From positions 1 through 50,995 of the forward strand of contig JAYVIR010000015.1 in NCBI GenBank assembly GCA_043770095.1: a DNA stretch of 50,995 bases, read 5' to 3'. Of the stretch, positions 25,069 to 33,932 are shown piece by piece (within the stretch, counting starts at the first letter, position 1; every line of letters starts with the position of its first letter). The notes under the pieces are model-generated. The model was not told the DNA's origin and made no database searches. It worked only from the letters and a program-made list of their open reading frames with translations. This stretch comes from JBGSUZ01 sp043770095 (lineage in GTDB: Bacteria > Bacillota > Clostridia > Peptostreptococcales > Acidaminobacteraceae). The position numbers were made by a program, and so were the translations under genes.

Positions 25069-26427
25069 TTACTCCAATGCTGCAACGCAGGATTTAAAGT
25101 GATCCCCTCGTGCTTCAAAGCTAGAATACATGTCCCAACTTGCACAAGCAGGCGATAATAAGATTGTTTCGCCACTTTTAGCCATTTGATAACACAGGTT
25201 TACAGCCTCGTCCAAATTTGCAACTCGAGTGACCGACTCAAAATGATGTTTCTTTGCTGTGTCTATTAAAAGCTCAGCCGTTTCGCCAAAAGCAACCATA
25301 TGCTTAACGGTGCTGCCAAAACTTTCGATAAACTCGTCGAAAAGACTGCCTTTATCCATCCCGCCTACGATTAAATACGTAGGTTGTTTCATAGCTTCAA
25401 CAGCTTTAATAGATGAATCCGGATTGGTGCCCTTGCTGTCATTAAAGAATGTTATGCCATTTAATATTTTAACAAATTCCAAACGGTGTTCAATGCCTTT
25501 AAAATTTTGAATAGTCGTCTTAATGACTTCTGGTGTCACACCGCCATAATAGCTTATAGCAACGGCTGCCAATACATTTTCAAGATTATGCGGGCCAGGA
25601 ATAAAGATATCATCCACATTCATAATCTCGATAGGCAGAGCAGTTCGATAGTCTTCAACCACAATTTTACCACAATCTACATAAACACCATTTTTAAGTT
25701 TTTCCAATCGGCTAAAGAATACAACCGTCCCTTTGGAAACACGATTTTTAAGATTCCTTGTTAATTCATTGTCAAAATTTAGCAAGACAATCCCTGACTC
25801 ATCGGTATTTTCAAAAATACGACACTTTGCATCTATATAATTTTCCATCGTCTTATGACGGTTCAAATGATCTGGCGTCAAATTAAGAATGGCGGCAATT
25901 TCACATTTAAATTTTTGGATACTTTCAAGTTGAAAACTACTAATTTCTGTAATAAAAACAGTTTCACCATCGCTATCAGGCGCCTTTTCAACGACTGCTA
26001 CGCCAATGTTCCCAACCACATGTGTCTTCTTTGAAGAAGCTTTGAAAATCTCGCCTGTAAGCGCTGTAGTCGTCGTCTTGCCGTTTGTACCAGTAATCCC
26101 ATAGAAATGACCTTTAGCAAGTAAATAGCCTAATTCAAGTTCACCGATGATACGAATGCCTTGTCTTTTAGCATGTGCAATATAATCCAAATCTGTAGGA
26201 ACGCCGGGACTAAGAACCATACAATCCAAATTTTCCACTTGTAAAGGGCTACGACCAATGCAAGTTTCGTCATATTGTCCAAGAAGATCTGCTAACAACT
26301 CGCTAAAACAATCTTCATTTTTTGAATCGTGTAAAATCACATAGGCACCTTGCGCTTTTAGTGCTTTTATCGCTGGAATACCTGACTTTGCCAAACCTAC
26401 TACCATAACGCGCTGATTAGAAAACAT
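25069..26427 (-). CDS. murD: UDP-MurNAc-L-alanine:D-glutamate ligase MurD
   Basis: A 452-residue Mur ligase that adds D-Glu to UDP-MurNAc-L-Ala in the cytoplasm. The ATP-binding motif GTNGKTTT is near residue 116, and the central-domain LTPDHLNRH motif and the C-terminal FFNDSKGTNPDSS and GGMDKGS motifs are present. AGGAGG is seven bases before the ATG at 26427; the ATG at 26433 lies against that signal. It is between mraY and ftsW. Confidence 0.97.
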   Translation of the reverse strand: MFSNQRVMVVGLAKSGIPAIKALKAQGAYVILHDSKNEDCFSELLADLLGQYDETCIGRSPLQVENLDCMVLSPGVPTDLDYIAHAKRQGIRIIGELELGYLLAKGHFYGITGTNGKTTTTALTGEIFKASSKKTHVVGNIGVAVVEKAPDSDGETVFITEISSFQLESIQKFKCEIAAILNLTPDHLNRHKTMENYIDAKCRIFENTDESGIVLLNFDNELTRNLKNRVSKGTVVFFSRLEKLKNGVYVDCGKIVVEDYRTALPIEIMNVDDIFIPGPHNLENVLAAVAISYYGGVTPEVIKTTIQNFKGIEHRLEFVKILNGITFFNDSKGTNPDSSIKAVEAMKQPTYLIVGGMDKGSLFDEFIESFGSTVKHMVAFGETAELLIDTAKKHHFESVTRVANLDEAVNLCYQMAKSGETILLSPACASWDMYSSFEARGDHFKSCVAALE

Positions 26428-26438
26428 CGTCATTCCTC

Positions 26439-27389
26439 CTAGAAAATCAAAGCTAAAGAAAGTAGTGCCATGAGAATGGTAACAGCCGAAAAGCTCAAAA
26501 CAATGGCCTTTTCATTCCATCCGCTAAGTTCAAAGTGATGGTGTATTGGTGCCATCTTGAAGACACGCTTTTTGGTTTTCTTAAACACCAAAACTTGAAT
26601 GGTGACACTTAGTGTTTCTATGACATATATAAGACCCACTATAGGGACAAAAAGAACCAATCCTGTCATCATTGAAATTGCTGCGATTGCGCCACCAAGT
26701 GCCAAAGAGCCTAAATCTCCCATAAATACTTTTGCAGGATATTTGTTGTAATACAAGAAACCTAGAAGTCCCCCGCAAAGCGCAAAGCCAGATGCCGCTA
26801 AAGACGCCATCCCAAGACTCATTGCCATTATTGCAAAAAATCCCATATTGAAGAAGGTAACCGTACTAGAAAGACCATCTAAACCATCGGTTAAATTGAC
26901 TGCATTTGCGATGGTAATTACAAACAAAACCATAAAGGGATAATAGAGTAGTCCCATATCCCAGCTGAAATTCGCAAAAGGAATAATGATGCTGGTTCCA
27001 AAATAGTGTGCCACAAATCCCGTCAGCACGATTGCAACAAGAAATTGGCCTAATATTTTTTGTTTTGGCTTTAAACCTTCATTTTTCTTATTTTTGATAA
27101 TGAGGTAATCATCAAAAAAACCAACAAGCCCCATCCCCGCGGTTCCTAATATAAACAGGAGGGTTTCTCGATCGAAGTTTAAGGTAATTGCAATTGCGCA
27201 AAGAAAACCAGTCAAGAAAATAAATCCACCCATTGTTGGCGTGCCAGATTTCTTCAAATGGCTCTGCGGGCCTAACTCTCTAATACTTTGACCAAATTTA
27301 AGCTTTGTGAGCAAAGGAATTAAGTACCACCCCAAAACTAGAGACATAAAGCATGCGAACGTGAAACTCACTATATATAACAAATTCAT
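26439..27389 (-). CDS. mraY: Phospho-MurNAc-pentapeptide transferase MraY
   Basis: A 316-residue integral membrane enzyme that makes lipid I from UDP-MurNAc-pentapeptide and undecaprenyl phosphate. About ten hydrophobic segments are present with the family motifs GTPTMGG, FFDDYLI, NLTDGLDGL, FMGDLGSLALGG and APIHHHFE. GGAGG precedes the ATG. It directly follows murE; in many Clostridia murF would lie between the two, and there is no room for it here. Confidence 0.97.
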   Translation of the reverse strand: MNLLYIVSFTFACFMSLVLGWYLIPLLTKLKFGQSIRELGPQSHLKKSGTPTMGGFIFLTGFLCAIAITLNFDRETLLFILGTAGMGLVGFFDDYLIIKNKKNEGLKPKQKILGQFLVAIVLTGFVAHYFGTSIIIPFANFSWDMGLLYYPFMVLFVITIANAVNLTDGLDGLSSTVTFFNMGFFAIMAMSLGMASLAASGFALCGGLLGFLYYNKYPAKVFMGDLGSLALGGAIAAISMMTGLVLFVPIVGLIYVIETLSVTIQVLVFKKTKKRVFKMAPIHHHFELSGWNEKAIVLSFSAVTILMALLSLALIF

Positions 27390-27419
27390 TTAATAATCCT
27401 CCATAAATACAGAAGTGAC

Positions 27420-28901
27420 CTAAAGCTTTTCAAGTGCTAGTGCCGCTTCTTCACGATCGTCAAAATGCGTTTTCACCTTACCAATGACTTGATAAGTTTC
27501 ATGCCCTTTTCCTGCAATTAAAAGGGTATCCCCTTTTTTAATTTGGTTAATGCCTTGAACGATAGCGGTTCTTCGATCTACTTCAACAACAACATTCGCT
27601 TTTTCAAGTTCAGAAATTCCCGCTAAGATGTCTTCTAAAATGAGCAGCGGGTCTTCCGTTCGCGGATTGTCACTCGTTAAAATAACACTATCTGCTTTTT
27701 TTACTGCAATCTGCCCCATCAACGGCCTTTTCATTTTATCCCGGTCGCCACCGCAACCAAAAACGACGTATAAACGACCCATTGTAAATTCCCTGCACAC
27801 TTCCAATACTTTATCCAAAGCATCGGGCGTATGCGCGTAATCAACAACAACTGTCGCTCCTATTTTGTTTGGAATCACTTCAAGTCTGCCTTCAACCGGT
27901 CTAATAGCCTTTATTGCAGTGCTAAGCTCTGACGCATCGCAACCCATTAAATCTAAGACTGAGAGAACAGCCAGTACATTGTAAACATAAATTTTCCCTG
28001 GTATTGGAATCATCACATAAATTTCGCCTTTAGGATATTTCAAGGTGAACTCACTGCCATCATGGTGTGAAATAATATCAATCGCCTGATAATCTGCTTC
28101 AGATGTCAATCCATAGCTAACGACGGTCTTGCCAAGTGATTTCAACTCATTAATAAGCTTTGCGCCATAAGCGTCATCTTGATTAATGATTGCACACTTT
28201 TCAGTTTTTAAGAACAGTTCACGTTTAGCTTGATAATAGTCTTCCATATCTGAATGAAAATCCAAATGATCTTCTGTTAAATTTGTAAAAATACTGTAGT
28301 CAAATGAGGTTTCATCGACTCGATGCGTTCTGAGGGCATGAGAAGAAACTTCCATAACACATGTGTCTATTGGATAAATTGACATTTCTTGAAACAGCCA
28401 CTGCAATTTTATAGATTCTACTGTTGTGTTGCTCGTAGGATAAAACTGATCGCCAATTCTATTCCCTGTGGTTCCAAGGACAGCCGTGTCTTGGCTCAGT
28501 GCCTCGAGACAGTTCCCTGTCAATTGGGCAATCGATGTTTTACCGTTTGTACCCGTCACGCCTATTACCGTAAATTTTTTAGAGGGACTTCCATAAAATT
28601 CACTCGCTATTTGAGCCATCGCCTTCAAGGTGCTTTCGACCCAAATAATGGTGGCATCTGGAAAGATGTTTTCCCACTTAGGATCAACCTTGCTGAGATC
28701 TTCAATTACCAAGATGCGACAACCTTGAAGTAAGACCGTCTCTAGAAAATCGTGTGCATCCAATTGGTAGCCTCTAATAGCAATAAATAAGCTGCCTTCT
28801 TGAGCGAGCCTAGAATCGTTGCAGATCTCAATCAAATTCGACGATAGGGTCCCTTGAATCACTTTATAATTAACATGTTCAAATACATCTATTAATTTCA
28901 T
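27420..28901 (-). CDS. murE: UDP-MurNAc-tripeptide synthetase MurE, meso-DAP type
   Basis: A 493-residue Mur ligase that adds the third residue of the stem peptide. The P-loop GTNGKT is at residues 117-122. The specificity motif DNPR is at residues 411-414 within SDNPRTEDP, which marks enzymes that use meso-diaminopimelate; lysine enzymes differ at this site. The organism should therefore have DAP-type peptidoglycan. GAGGG precedes the ATG. A terminator and a short inverted repeat separate it from the PBP gene upstream, so it may begin a separate transcript. Confidence 0.96.
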   Translation of the reverse strand: MKLIDVFEHVNYKVIQGTLSSNLIEICNDSRLAQEGSLFIAIRGYQLDAHDFLETVLLQGCRILVIEDLSKVDPKWENIFPDATIIWVESTLKAMAQIASEFYGSPSKKFTVIGVTGTNGKTSIAQLTGNCLEALSQDTAVLGTTGNRIGDQFYPTSNTTVESIKLQWLFQEMSIYPIDTCVMEVSSHALRTHRVDETSFDYSIFTNLTEDHLDFHSDMEDYYQAKRELFLKTEKCAIINQDDAYGAKLINELKSLGKTVVSYGLTSEADYQAIDIISHHDGSEFTLKYPKGEIYVMIPIPGKIYVYNVLAVLSVLDLMGCDASELSTAIKAIRPVEGRLEVIPNKIGATVVVDYAHTPDALDKVLEVCREFTMGRLYVVFGCGGDRDKMKRPLMGQIAVKKADSVILTSDNPRTEDPLLILEDILAGISELEKANVVVEVDRRTAIVQGINQIKKGDTLLIAGKGHETYQVIGKVKTHFDDREEAALALEKL

Positions 28902-28964
28902 ACGCTTCCCTCATTTTCTTAACAGTTTCGAGGTTTAATACCTCGCCTATAAAGTCAAAAACAA

Positions 28965-28998
28965 TTGAAAGGCAATACCATCAGACATTGCCTTTCAA
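28965..28998 (-). terminator. Terminator between the PBP gene and murE
   Basis: TTGAAAGGCAAT and ATTGCCTTTCAA form a perfect 12-bp stem with a 10-base loop. On the minus strand TTGTTTTTG follows. It lies about 50 bases after the PBP stop and would divide the cell-wall cluster into two units. Confidence 0.85.
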
Positions 28999-29045
28999 AT
29001 TATATCACATTTAAAGCTGTAAATAATCACAGATTGATTTTTTGA

Positions 29046-31016
29046 TTATTCCGTTGTAGAAATAATCACAATTGAATTGCTATTGACGCTGGTTCCTGGA
29101 GCTGGATACTGTTTTATGATCAAATCTTCAGGATTTTCAGTGGCTAACTCACCACCATTTAAAATGAGTGAAGAAGCAGCTAAAATTTCACTGGCCTGCT
29201 TATACGTTTTTCCAACTAAGTTTGGAACGGCAATCTTTTTAGTATTTTGAGGCATATTAGGTTCAACTTTTAAATACCTTAGCACATCTGTCAAAATATC
29301 ATGTGCAATAGGCGCTGCAACTTTTGATCCAAAGTTGTTGTCTTTTGGCTCATCAACAACTACCAATACGATCATTTGAGGATTTTCCACAGGTGCGATT
29401 CCAATAAACGATGAATAAGCCAAGCTTTTTGAGTAAGCGCCATTAACAATTTTTTCAGAAGTACCAGTTTTACCACCAATACGAATACCTGGTATATAGG
29501 CTAATTTACCTGAACCTTTAAGAACAACTTCTTCCATCATGGTTCGCATAGTTTTAGCTGTTTCTTCGCTAATAACCCGATTCATGACTTTTGGCTCAAA
29601 ACTTTTAATGATCTTGCCATTTGCATCTTGGTAAGACTTAATAATATGTGGCTGCATTAAATTACCACCATTAGCAATAGACGAAATAGCTGTTATGACG
29701 TGAAGCGGAGAGGTTGAAATACCATGTCCAATCCCCATCGTTGCCAATTCAACTGGCCCTGTCGTCTTAACCGTCTGAGCTAAGGTTGTACTCTCAGAAG
29801 GCAAATCAATGCCTGTCTTATTGATCAATCCAAACTTTTGCAGATAATCGTGGAATTTAGTTTTCCCAACACGTCCCGCAATCTCAATGAATACAGGATT
29901 ACAAGAATTTTCCAACCCTTCAGTTAACGTTTGAATGCCGTGTGGGTTGATCCTGTTCCAGCAATGGATCTTTGCGCCCGAAACAACTACATACCCCACA
30001 CAATTGAACTTTGAGTCTTTGGTAACTACTTTTTCTTGTAGCCCCATTGAAGTCGTCAATATTTTAAGGGTAGAACCCGGCTCATAATTGTCACTAACAA
30101 TTGGATTTCTCCAAATCTTATTAAGGACGTTCGACTTGTCTTCTGGTTTCATTGTTTCTAAGATTTTTGGATCTACCAATTGCGTCAAATCTCTTGGCAT
30201 ATTGGGATTAAAGTCAGGTTTTGTTACCATTGACAACACTTCACCCGTTTTAGGATTCATGACTATGGCCATAATCTTTTTCGGTTGGAAGTCTCTAAGT
30301 CCTTTTTCAACAGCTTTCTCTGTAAAATGTTGTATAACTTCATCGATAGTGAGTTGAACATTATAGCCTTCCACAGGTGGTATTAATTTTTCTTCTCCCA
30401 TTGGCAAAACACGCCCAACCGCGTCGGTGTGCGTAATGAGTTTCCCAGCTTGTCCACTAAGTTCTTTATTTAACTGATTTTCAAGCCCAGATAGACCCTC
30501 TCCATCTGCACTGACAAATCCCAAAACTTGTGATGCAAAATTATTATAGGGATAAACACGTTTACTGCCGTCTGTCACCCAAACACCTGGAATTCTTTTA
30601 TGTTTTATTAAATCCGCTTTCGATTTAGGCAACCCTTTTGCCAATCGAACCAATTTCTCGGTAGATTTCGTCAACTCAATTTTCAATTCTTCTGGTGTAA
30701 GATCCAATATCTTCGAAAGCGCCTCTGCGGCCTCATCGATTTTTTCAGGTTTTTGAGTCTCAATTTTAGCCCACACAGTGAACGTTGAGACACTAAAAGC
30801 AAGTTTTACGCCGTTTCTATCGTAGATGTCTCCCCTTTTAGGTTCAATAGGAATTTCTTTGCTTTGGGTAAATTCTGCTTTTTTCTTATAAAAATCATTG
30901 TTAATGACTTGAATAAAAGCCAAGCGTAAAATCAAACCAAAAAAAACAAGGCTAACTATAAGAAAAGTTGCCCTGAGACGAAATCGATTTTGTTTATTAG
31001 GCTCTAAATCCATCAT
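29046..31016 (-). CDS. Class B penicillin-binding protein with C-terminal PASTA domain (FtsI/SpoVD type)
   Basis: A 656-residue septal transpeptidase. One N-terminal membrane segment (about residues 16-38) is followed by the dimerisation domain (RGDIYDRNGVKLA near 61-73) and a transpeptidase domain with STLK at 315-318, SCN at 371-373 and KTGT at 516-519. A single PASTA domain covers about 595-656. It cross-links septal peptidoglycan with FtsW. PASTA-bearing forms include Bacillus PBP2B and SpoVD; with no sporulation genes nearby, the division role is more likely. AAGGAGG precedes two adjacent ATGs and either may be used. It lies 44 bases after ftsL. Confidence 0.93.
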   Translation of the reverse strand: MMDLEPNKQNRFRLRATFLIVSLVFFGLILRLAFIQVINNDFYKKKAEFTQSKEIPIEPKRGDIYDRNGVKLAFSVSTFTVWAKIETQKPEKIDEAAEALSKILDLTPEELKIELTKSTEKLVRLAKGLPKSKADLIKHKRIPGVWVTDGSKRVYPYNNFASQVLGFVSADGEGLSGLENQLNKELSGQAGKLITHTDAVGRVLPMGEEKLIPPVEGYNVQLTIDEVIQHFTEKAVEKGLRDFQPKKIMAIVMNPKTGEVLSMVTKPDFNPNMPRDLTQLVDPKILETMKPEDKSNVLNKIWRNPIVSDNYEPGSTLKILTTSMGLQEKVVTKDSKFNCVGYVVVSGAKIHCWNRINPHGIQTLTEGLENSCNPVFIEIAGRVGKTKFHDYLQKFGLINKTGIDLPSESTTLAQTVKTTGPVELATMGIGHGISTSPLHVITAISSIANGGNLMQPHIIKSYQDANGKIIKSFEPKVMNRVISEETAKTMRTMMEEVVLKGSGKLAYIPGIRIGGKTGTSEKIVNGAYSKSLAYSSFIGIAPVENPQMIVLVVVDEPKDNNFGSKVAAPIAHDILTDVLRYLKVEPNMPQNTKKIAVPNLVGKTYKQASEILAASSLILNGGELATENPEDLIIKQYPAPGTSVNSNSIVIISTTE

Positions 31017-31060
31017 TTAAAGCCTCCTTTCTCATAAAAAGTTTTTGCTTAAAGTGTTTT

Positions 31061-31606
31061 CTATTTGATGGCTTTAAGATTAGTCTTTTCACCAAAAGCA
31101 AACTTTAGAATATAATCATAAACATGACCGCTCAAGTTTTCATTTTTACTTTTTTCTTCTTTACTAAGATATTTGTTTTGAATAGGTTTGTCAAGGGCAT
31201 AGTGCCAATTGGATTTGATGTAAATAATTTGTTCTGGTTTTGGATATTGCATGTTTAGCTCAGTTACAGCAACACGTTCAACATTGTCAAGTGAAACCGT
31301 GCTGTCCAAAGTTGACTTGATTTCTTCAACATCCATCTTCGTTTGCTCTATTTCACTTTTTAGACCATTTACCGCATATTGTTTTTCATAAAGCGTTGCA
31401 TAATTGAAAATCATGACCGCTAGCGAAGCAAAAACAAACGCACAAAGCATTAACATCTTTAAAAATCTAGCAATTTTTTTTGCTTGCTTTTCGCTAAACA
31501 TTTTTTCGACTTTACGCTGCATTTCTTCATTCTTTTTTTCTAGAGTTGCTCTATATTGATAGCTTTCATAACTTTCAAATGCTTCTAATTTTCTAGCTGC
31601 CTGCAT
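31061..31606 (-). CDS. ftsL: FtsL-like division protein
   Basis: A 181-residue bitopic protein. A long charged cytoplasmic N-terminus (about 48 residues) precedes a membrane segment at about 50-70. A coiled coil at about 72-100 follows, and the NMQYPKPEQIIYI stretch resembles the conserved FtsL end. It would join FtsQ/DivIB and DivIC in the septal subcomplex. The open frame begins 15 codons earlier inside rsmH, but AAGGAGG eight bases before the ATG at 31606 sets this start. Sequence conservation in FtsL is weak, so position between rsmH and the PBP gene carries much of the call. Confidence 0.82.
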   Translation of the reverse strand: MQAARKLEAFESYESYQYRATLEKKNEEMQRKVEKMFSEKQAKKIARFLKMLMLCAFVFASLAVMIFNYATLYEKQYAVNGLKSEIEQTKMDVEEIKSTLDSTVSLDNVERVAVTELNMQYPKPEQIIYIKSNWHYALDKPIQNKYLSKEEKSKNENLSGHVYDYILKFAFGEKTNLKAIK

Positions 31607-31637
31607 ATATTGAGCCTCCTTGCACACTATATCAACG

Positions 31638-32573
31638 CTAAATTTTCTCAATCACTCTCAGCTTTGCGCTTCTCGATCTTGGATTTTCTTCAATTTCAAC
31701 TGCTGAAGGCAGGATAGGTTTTCTAGTAATCAGTTTTACCTGTGACTTACCGCCACAGACGCAAATTGGAAACTGCGGTGGGCATTTGCAAGCCGTTGCT
31801 AAGTCTTTAAAAGTTTGCTTTACAATACGGTCTTCTAATGAATGGAAAGTAATAATACCCATTCTACCACCTGGGTTAAGTACGCTCAGACCATCTCGAA
31901 TTACTTTCTCAATAATGCCTAATTCATTGTTTACTTCAATTCGGATTGCCTGAAAAGTCCTTTTTGCAGGGTGTGGTCCGTCTTGTCTTGCTTTGGCAGG
32001 AATTGCTGCCTTTATAATATCTACCAACTCAAAAGTTGTCTTTATTTCATTCTCACGTCTAGCTTCTACAATAAACTTCGCTATTCTTGAAGCCCATTTT
32101 TCTTCTCCGTAATCTCGAATCAGCTCATAAATTGATTTTTCTGTATATTCATTGACAATTTGCCATGCTGTGACTTTAGAATTTCGATCCATTCTCATGT
32201 CCAAAGCACCGTCGTTCATATATGAAAAACCACGATCTGCTTCATCCAATTGGTAAGAAGAAACGCCCAAATCCATAATCATGCCATCAATGCCTTTAAG
32301 TCCAAGGTCTTTAACAACTTTTTTAATCTCAACGAAATTATTATGTACTGGAATAAACTTATCTCCAAATCTTGCGAGTCTTTCTCCTGCCGCTTTATGT
32401 GCATCTAAATCTTGGTCTATTCCGATGAGTTTCCCTTCGTCTCCCAAAAGTGATAGAAGATACTCAGAATGCCCACCACCGCCAAGTGTGCCATCTACAT
32501 ATATACCGTTCGGCTTTAAATTTAAGTTGTCCACTGTCTCTTTTAACAACACTGTCACGTGGCTAAAATCCAT
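31638..32573 (-). CDS. rsmH: 16S rRNA (cytosine-1402 N4) methyltransferase RsmH
   Basis: A 311-residue SAM-dependent enzyme (MraW) that methylates C1402 in the ribosomal P site. The SAM motif VDGTLGGGGHS is at residues 26-36, and GMIMDLGVSSYQLD, FHSLEDRIVK and a C-terminal NPRSRSAKLR are intact. AGGGG precedes the ATG. It stands 23 bases after mraZ as in most dcw clusters. Confidence 0.97.
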   Translation of the reverse strand: MDFSHVTVLLKETVDNLNLKPNGIYVDGTLGGGGHSEYLLSLLGDEGKLIGIDQDLDAHKAAGERLARFGDKFIPVHNNFVEIKKVVKDLGLKGIDGMIMDLGVSSYQLDEADRGFSYMNDGALDMRMDRNSKVTAWQIVNEYTEKSIYELIRDYGEEKWASRIAKFIVEARRENEIKTTFELVDIIKAAIPAKARQDGPHPAKRTFQAIRIEVNNELGIIEKVIRDGLSVLNPGGRMGIITFHSLEDRIVKQTFKDLATACKCPPQFPICVCGGKSQVKLITRKPILPSAVEIEENPRSRSAKLRVIEKI

Positions 32574-32596
32574 TCTTACTCACCCCTTATTGTTTT

Positions 32597-33028
32597 TTAT
32601 ATTCCGAGTTCGGCCATTTGCTCTGCAATCTCATCATAAGAGATATTGTCTGCATCGTTGTAGCGTTCCCAATTTTCTGTACTCCATATTTCTATCCGTT
32701 CACCGACGCCAATGACGACGACTTCTTTATCTATGTCAGCGTGCTCTCTAAGTGATTGTGGCACTAATATTCTACCTTGCTTATCAAAGTTTCCTTCTGT
32801 TGCGCCAGCAAAAAAGAGTCTAACAAACGCTCTAGCATTTTTGTTGGTAAGTGGAAGCGTTTTAAGTTTTTCTTCGAAAATTTTCCATTCGCTTTCGGGA
32901 AACACAAAAAGACAGTGATCCAAGCCCTTTGTGATGTAAAAAGCTTCACCAAGATTTTCTCTGAATTTGGCTGGCATGCTAAGTCTGCTCTTAATGTCTA
33001 CCGCATGCTTGAATTCTCCAATAAACAT
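32597..33028 (-). CDS. mraZ: MraZ, transcriptional regulator of the dcw cluster
   Basis: A 143-residue DNA-binding protein with two AbrB-like swapped-hairpin repeats, one at about residues 5-50 (GEFKHAVDIKSRLSMPAKFR) and one at about 75-125 (the GNFDKQGRILVPQSLREHA region). MraZ forms a ring and represses the cluster promoter by binding short direct repeats. The longest frame starts at a GTG (33037) that overlaps AGTAGGTG; the ATG at 33028 has normal spacing and gives the usual N-terminus MFIGEF. It is the first gene of the cluster, with three likely binding repeats just upstream. Confidence 0.96.
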   Translation of the reverse strand: MFIGEFKHAVDIKSRLSMPAKFRENLGEAFYITKGLDHCLFVFPESEWKIFEEKLKTLPLTNKNARAFVRLFFAGATEGNFDKQGRILVPQSLREHADIDKEVVVIGVGERIEIWSTENWERYNDADNISYDEIAEQMAELGI

Positions 33029-33052
33029 AAAATGCACCTACTTCATAGGGAT

Positions 33053-33082
33053 TTTTACCCACTTTTTCACACGTTTCACCAC
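33053..33082 (-). promoter_or_regulatory. MraZ-binding repeats upstream of mraZ
   Basis: On the minus strand three contiguous 10-bp units occur: GTGGTGAAAC, GTGTGAAAAA and GTGGGTAAAA, ending 24 bases before the mraZ start. Known MraZ operators are GTGG-type direct repeats with 10-bp period. The outer units match best and the middle one is degenerate. An AT-rich -10 candidate TATATT lies just upstream at 33093-33098, but no convincing -35 is seen. Confidence 0.72.
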
Positions 33083-33122
33083 TTCTTATTAAAATATACA
33101 CTATTTTTTGATTAATTACTAC

Positions 33123-33163
33123 AAAAAAAAAGAAAAAGAACCCATAAAATTGGATTCTTCTTC
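33123..33163 (-). terminator. Terminator of the M16-M16-lgt unit
   Basis: On the minus strand AAGAATCC can pair with GGGTTCTTT, allowing a T-G pair, around an AT-rich loop. A long T-rich tract follows. It is 20 bases below the lgt stop and upstream of the mraZ regulatory repeats. Confidence 0.75.
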
Positions 33164-33182
33164 AATACTATCAAAATTGATA

Positions 33183-33932
33183 TTATATTGTTTTATCTTG
33201 CTTTAACGCTTTTGATTTGCCCCACTGGTAGATGAAAATTCCCAGTCCAATCAACACCAAACTGATAACTTGAGCCGTTTTAAAAGGCCCAACCATCAAA
33301 CTATCCGTTCTAAGTCCTTCAATTAGGAAACGAGCAACAGAATACAAGATTAAATACAAGGAGAATATTTGGCTATCAAAATGCTTTTTATTCAACAATC
33401 TTAATAAAAATACAAAAACTAAGAAATTCCAAATAGATTCATACAAAAATGTTGGATGTACTTTTACGCCATCAACCATGATGCCCCAAGGCAAACTGGT
33501 CGGCCCACCGTGAGCTTCCCCGTTAAAGAAGTTTCCCCATCGTCCAATAGCTTGTCCTAATATCAATACTGGCGCTACGACATCTGCCAATTTTATAAAT
33601 GGCATGTTTTTCTTTTTGGTTACAAAATAACCCGCGAGAACACCGCCAATAACACCGCCATGAATTGCCAGTCCGCCGCCTCTAAGATTTAGAATTTCCA
33701 ACGGATTACTCAGATAGGAATTAAAATCATAAAACAAAACATAGTATAGTCTTGCACCAATAACGGCTGAAGGCAAAACCCAGATAATCAAGTCCATTAA
33801 ATCGTCTTCTAAAAGTCCCATTGCCTTACCCTTTTTAAGAACAAAAATAGAAGCAATCAACATGGCTAAAGCCATAAAAACACCATACCATTTGATGTCA
33901 AAATTAAATATTGAAAAAGCGACTGGGTTCAT
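33183..33932 (-). CDS. lgt: Prolipoprotein diacylglyceryl transferase Lgt
   Basis: A 249-residue integral membrane enzyme that moves diacylglycerol from phosphatidylglycerol to the lipobox cysteine of prolipoproteins. About seven hydrophobic segments are present. The family signature GRWGNFFNGEAHGGPT lies near residues 130-146, and the HGGVIGG motif with its conserved His is near 90. AGGAGG lies ten bases before the ATG, which overlaps the stop of the upstream peptidase by one base. The partner signal peptidase LspA is not in the window. Confidence 0.96.
   Translation of the reverse strand: MNPVAFSIFNFDIKWYGVFMALAMLIASIFVLKKGKAMGLLEDDLMDLIIWVLPSAVIGARLYYVLFYDFNSYLSNPLEILNLRGGGLAIHGGVIGGVLAGYFVTKKKNMPFIKLADVVAPVLILGQAIGRWGNFFNGEAHGGPTSLPWGIMVDGVKVHPTFLYESIWNFLVFVFLLRLLNKKHFDSQIFSLYLILYSVARFLIEGLRTDSLMVGPFKTAQVISLVLIGLGIFIYQWGKSKALKQDKTI

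Noticed and set aside
32281..32715. Plus-strand open frame of 144 codons over rsmH and mraZ
   Set aside because: It is antisense to two conserved genes and has a composition typical of a shadow frame.
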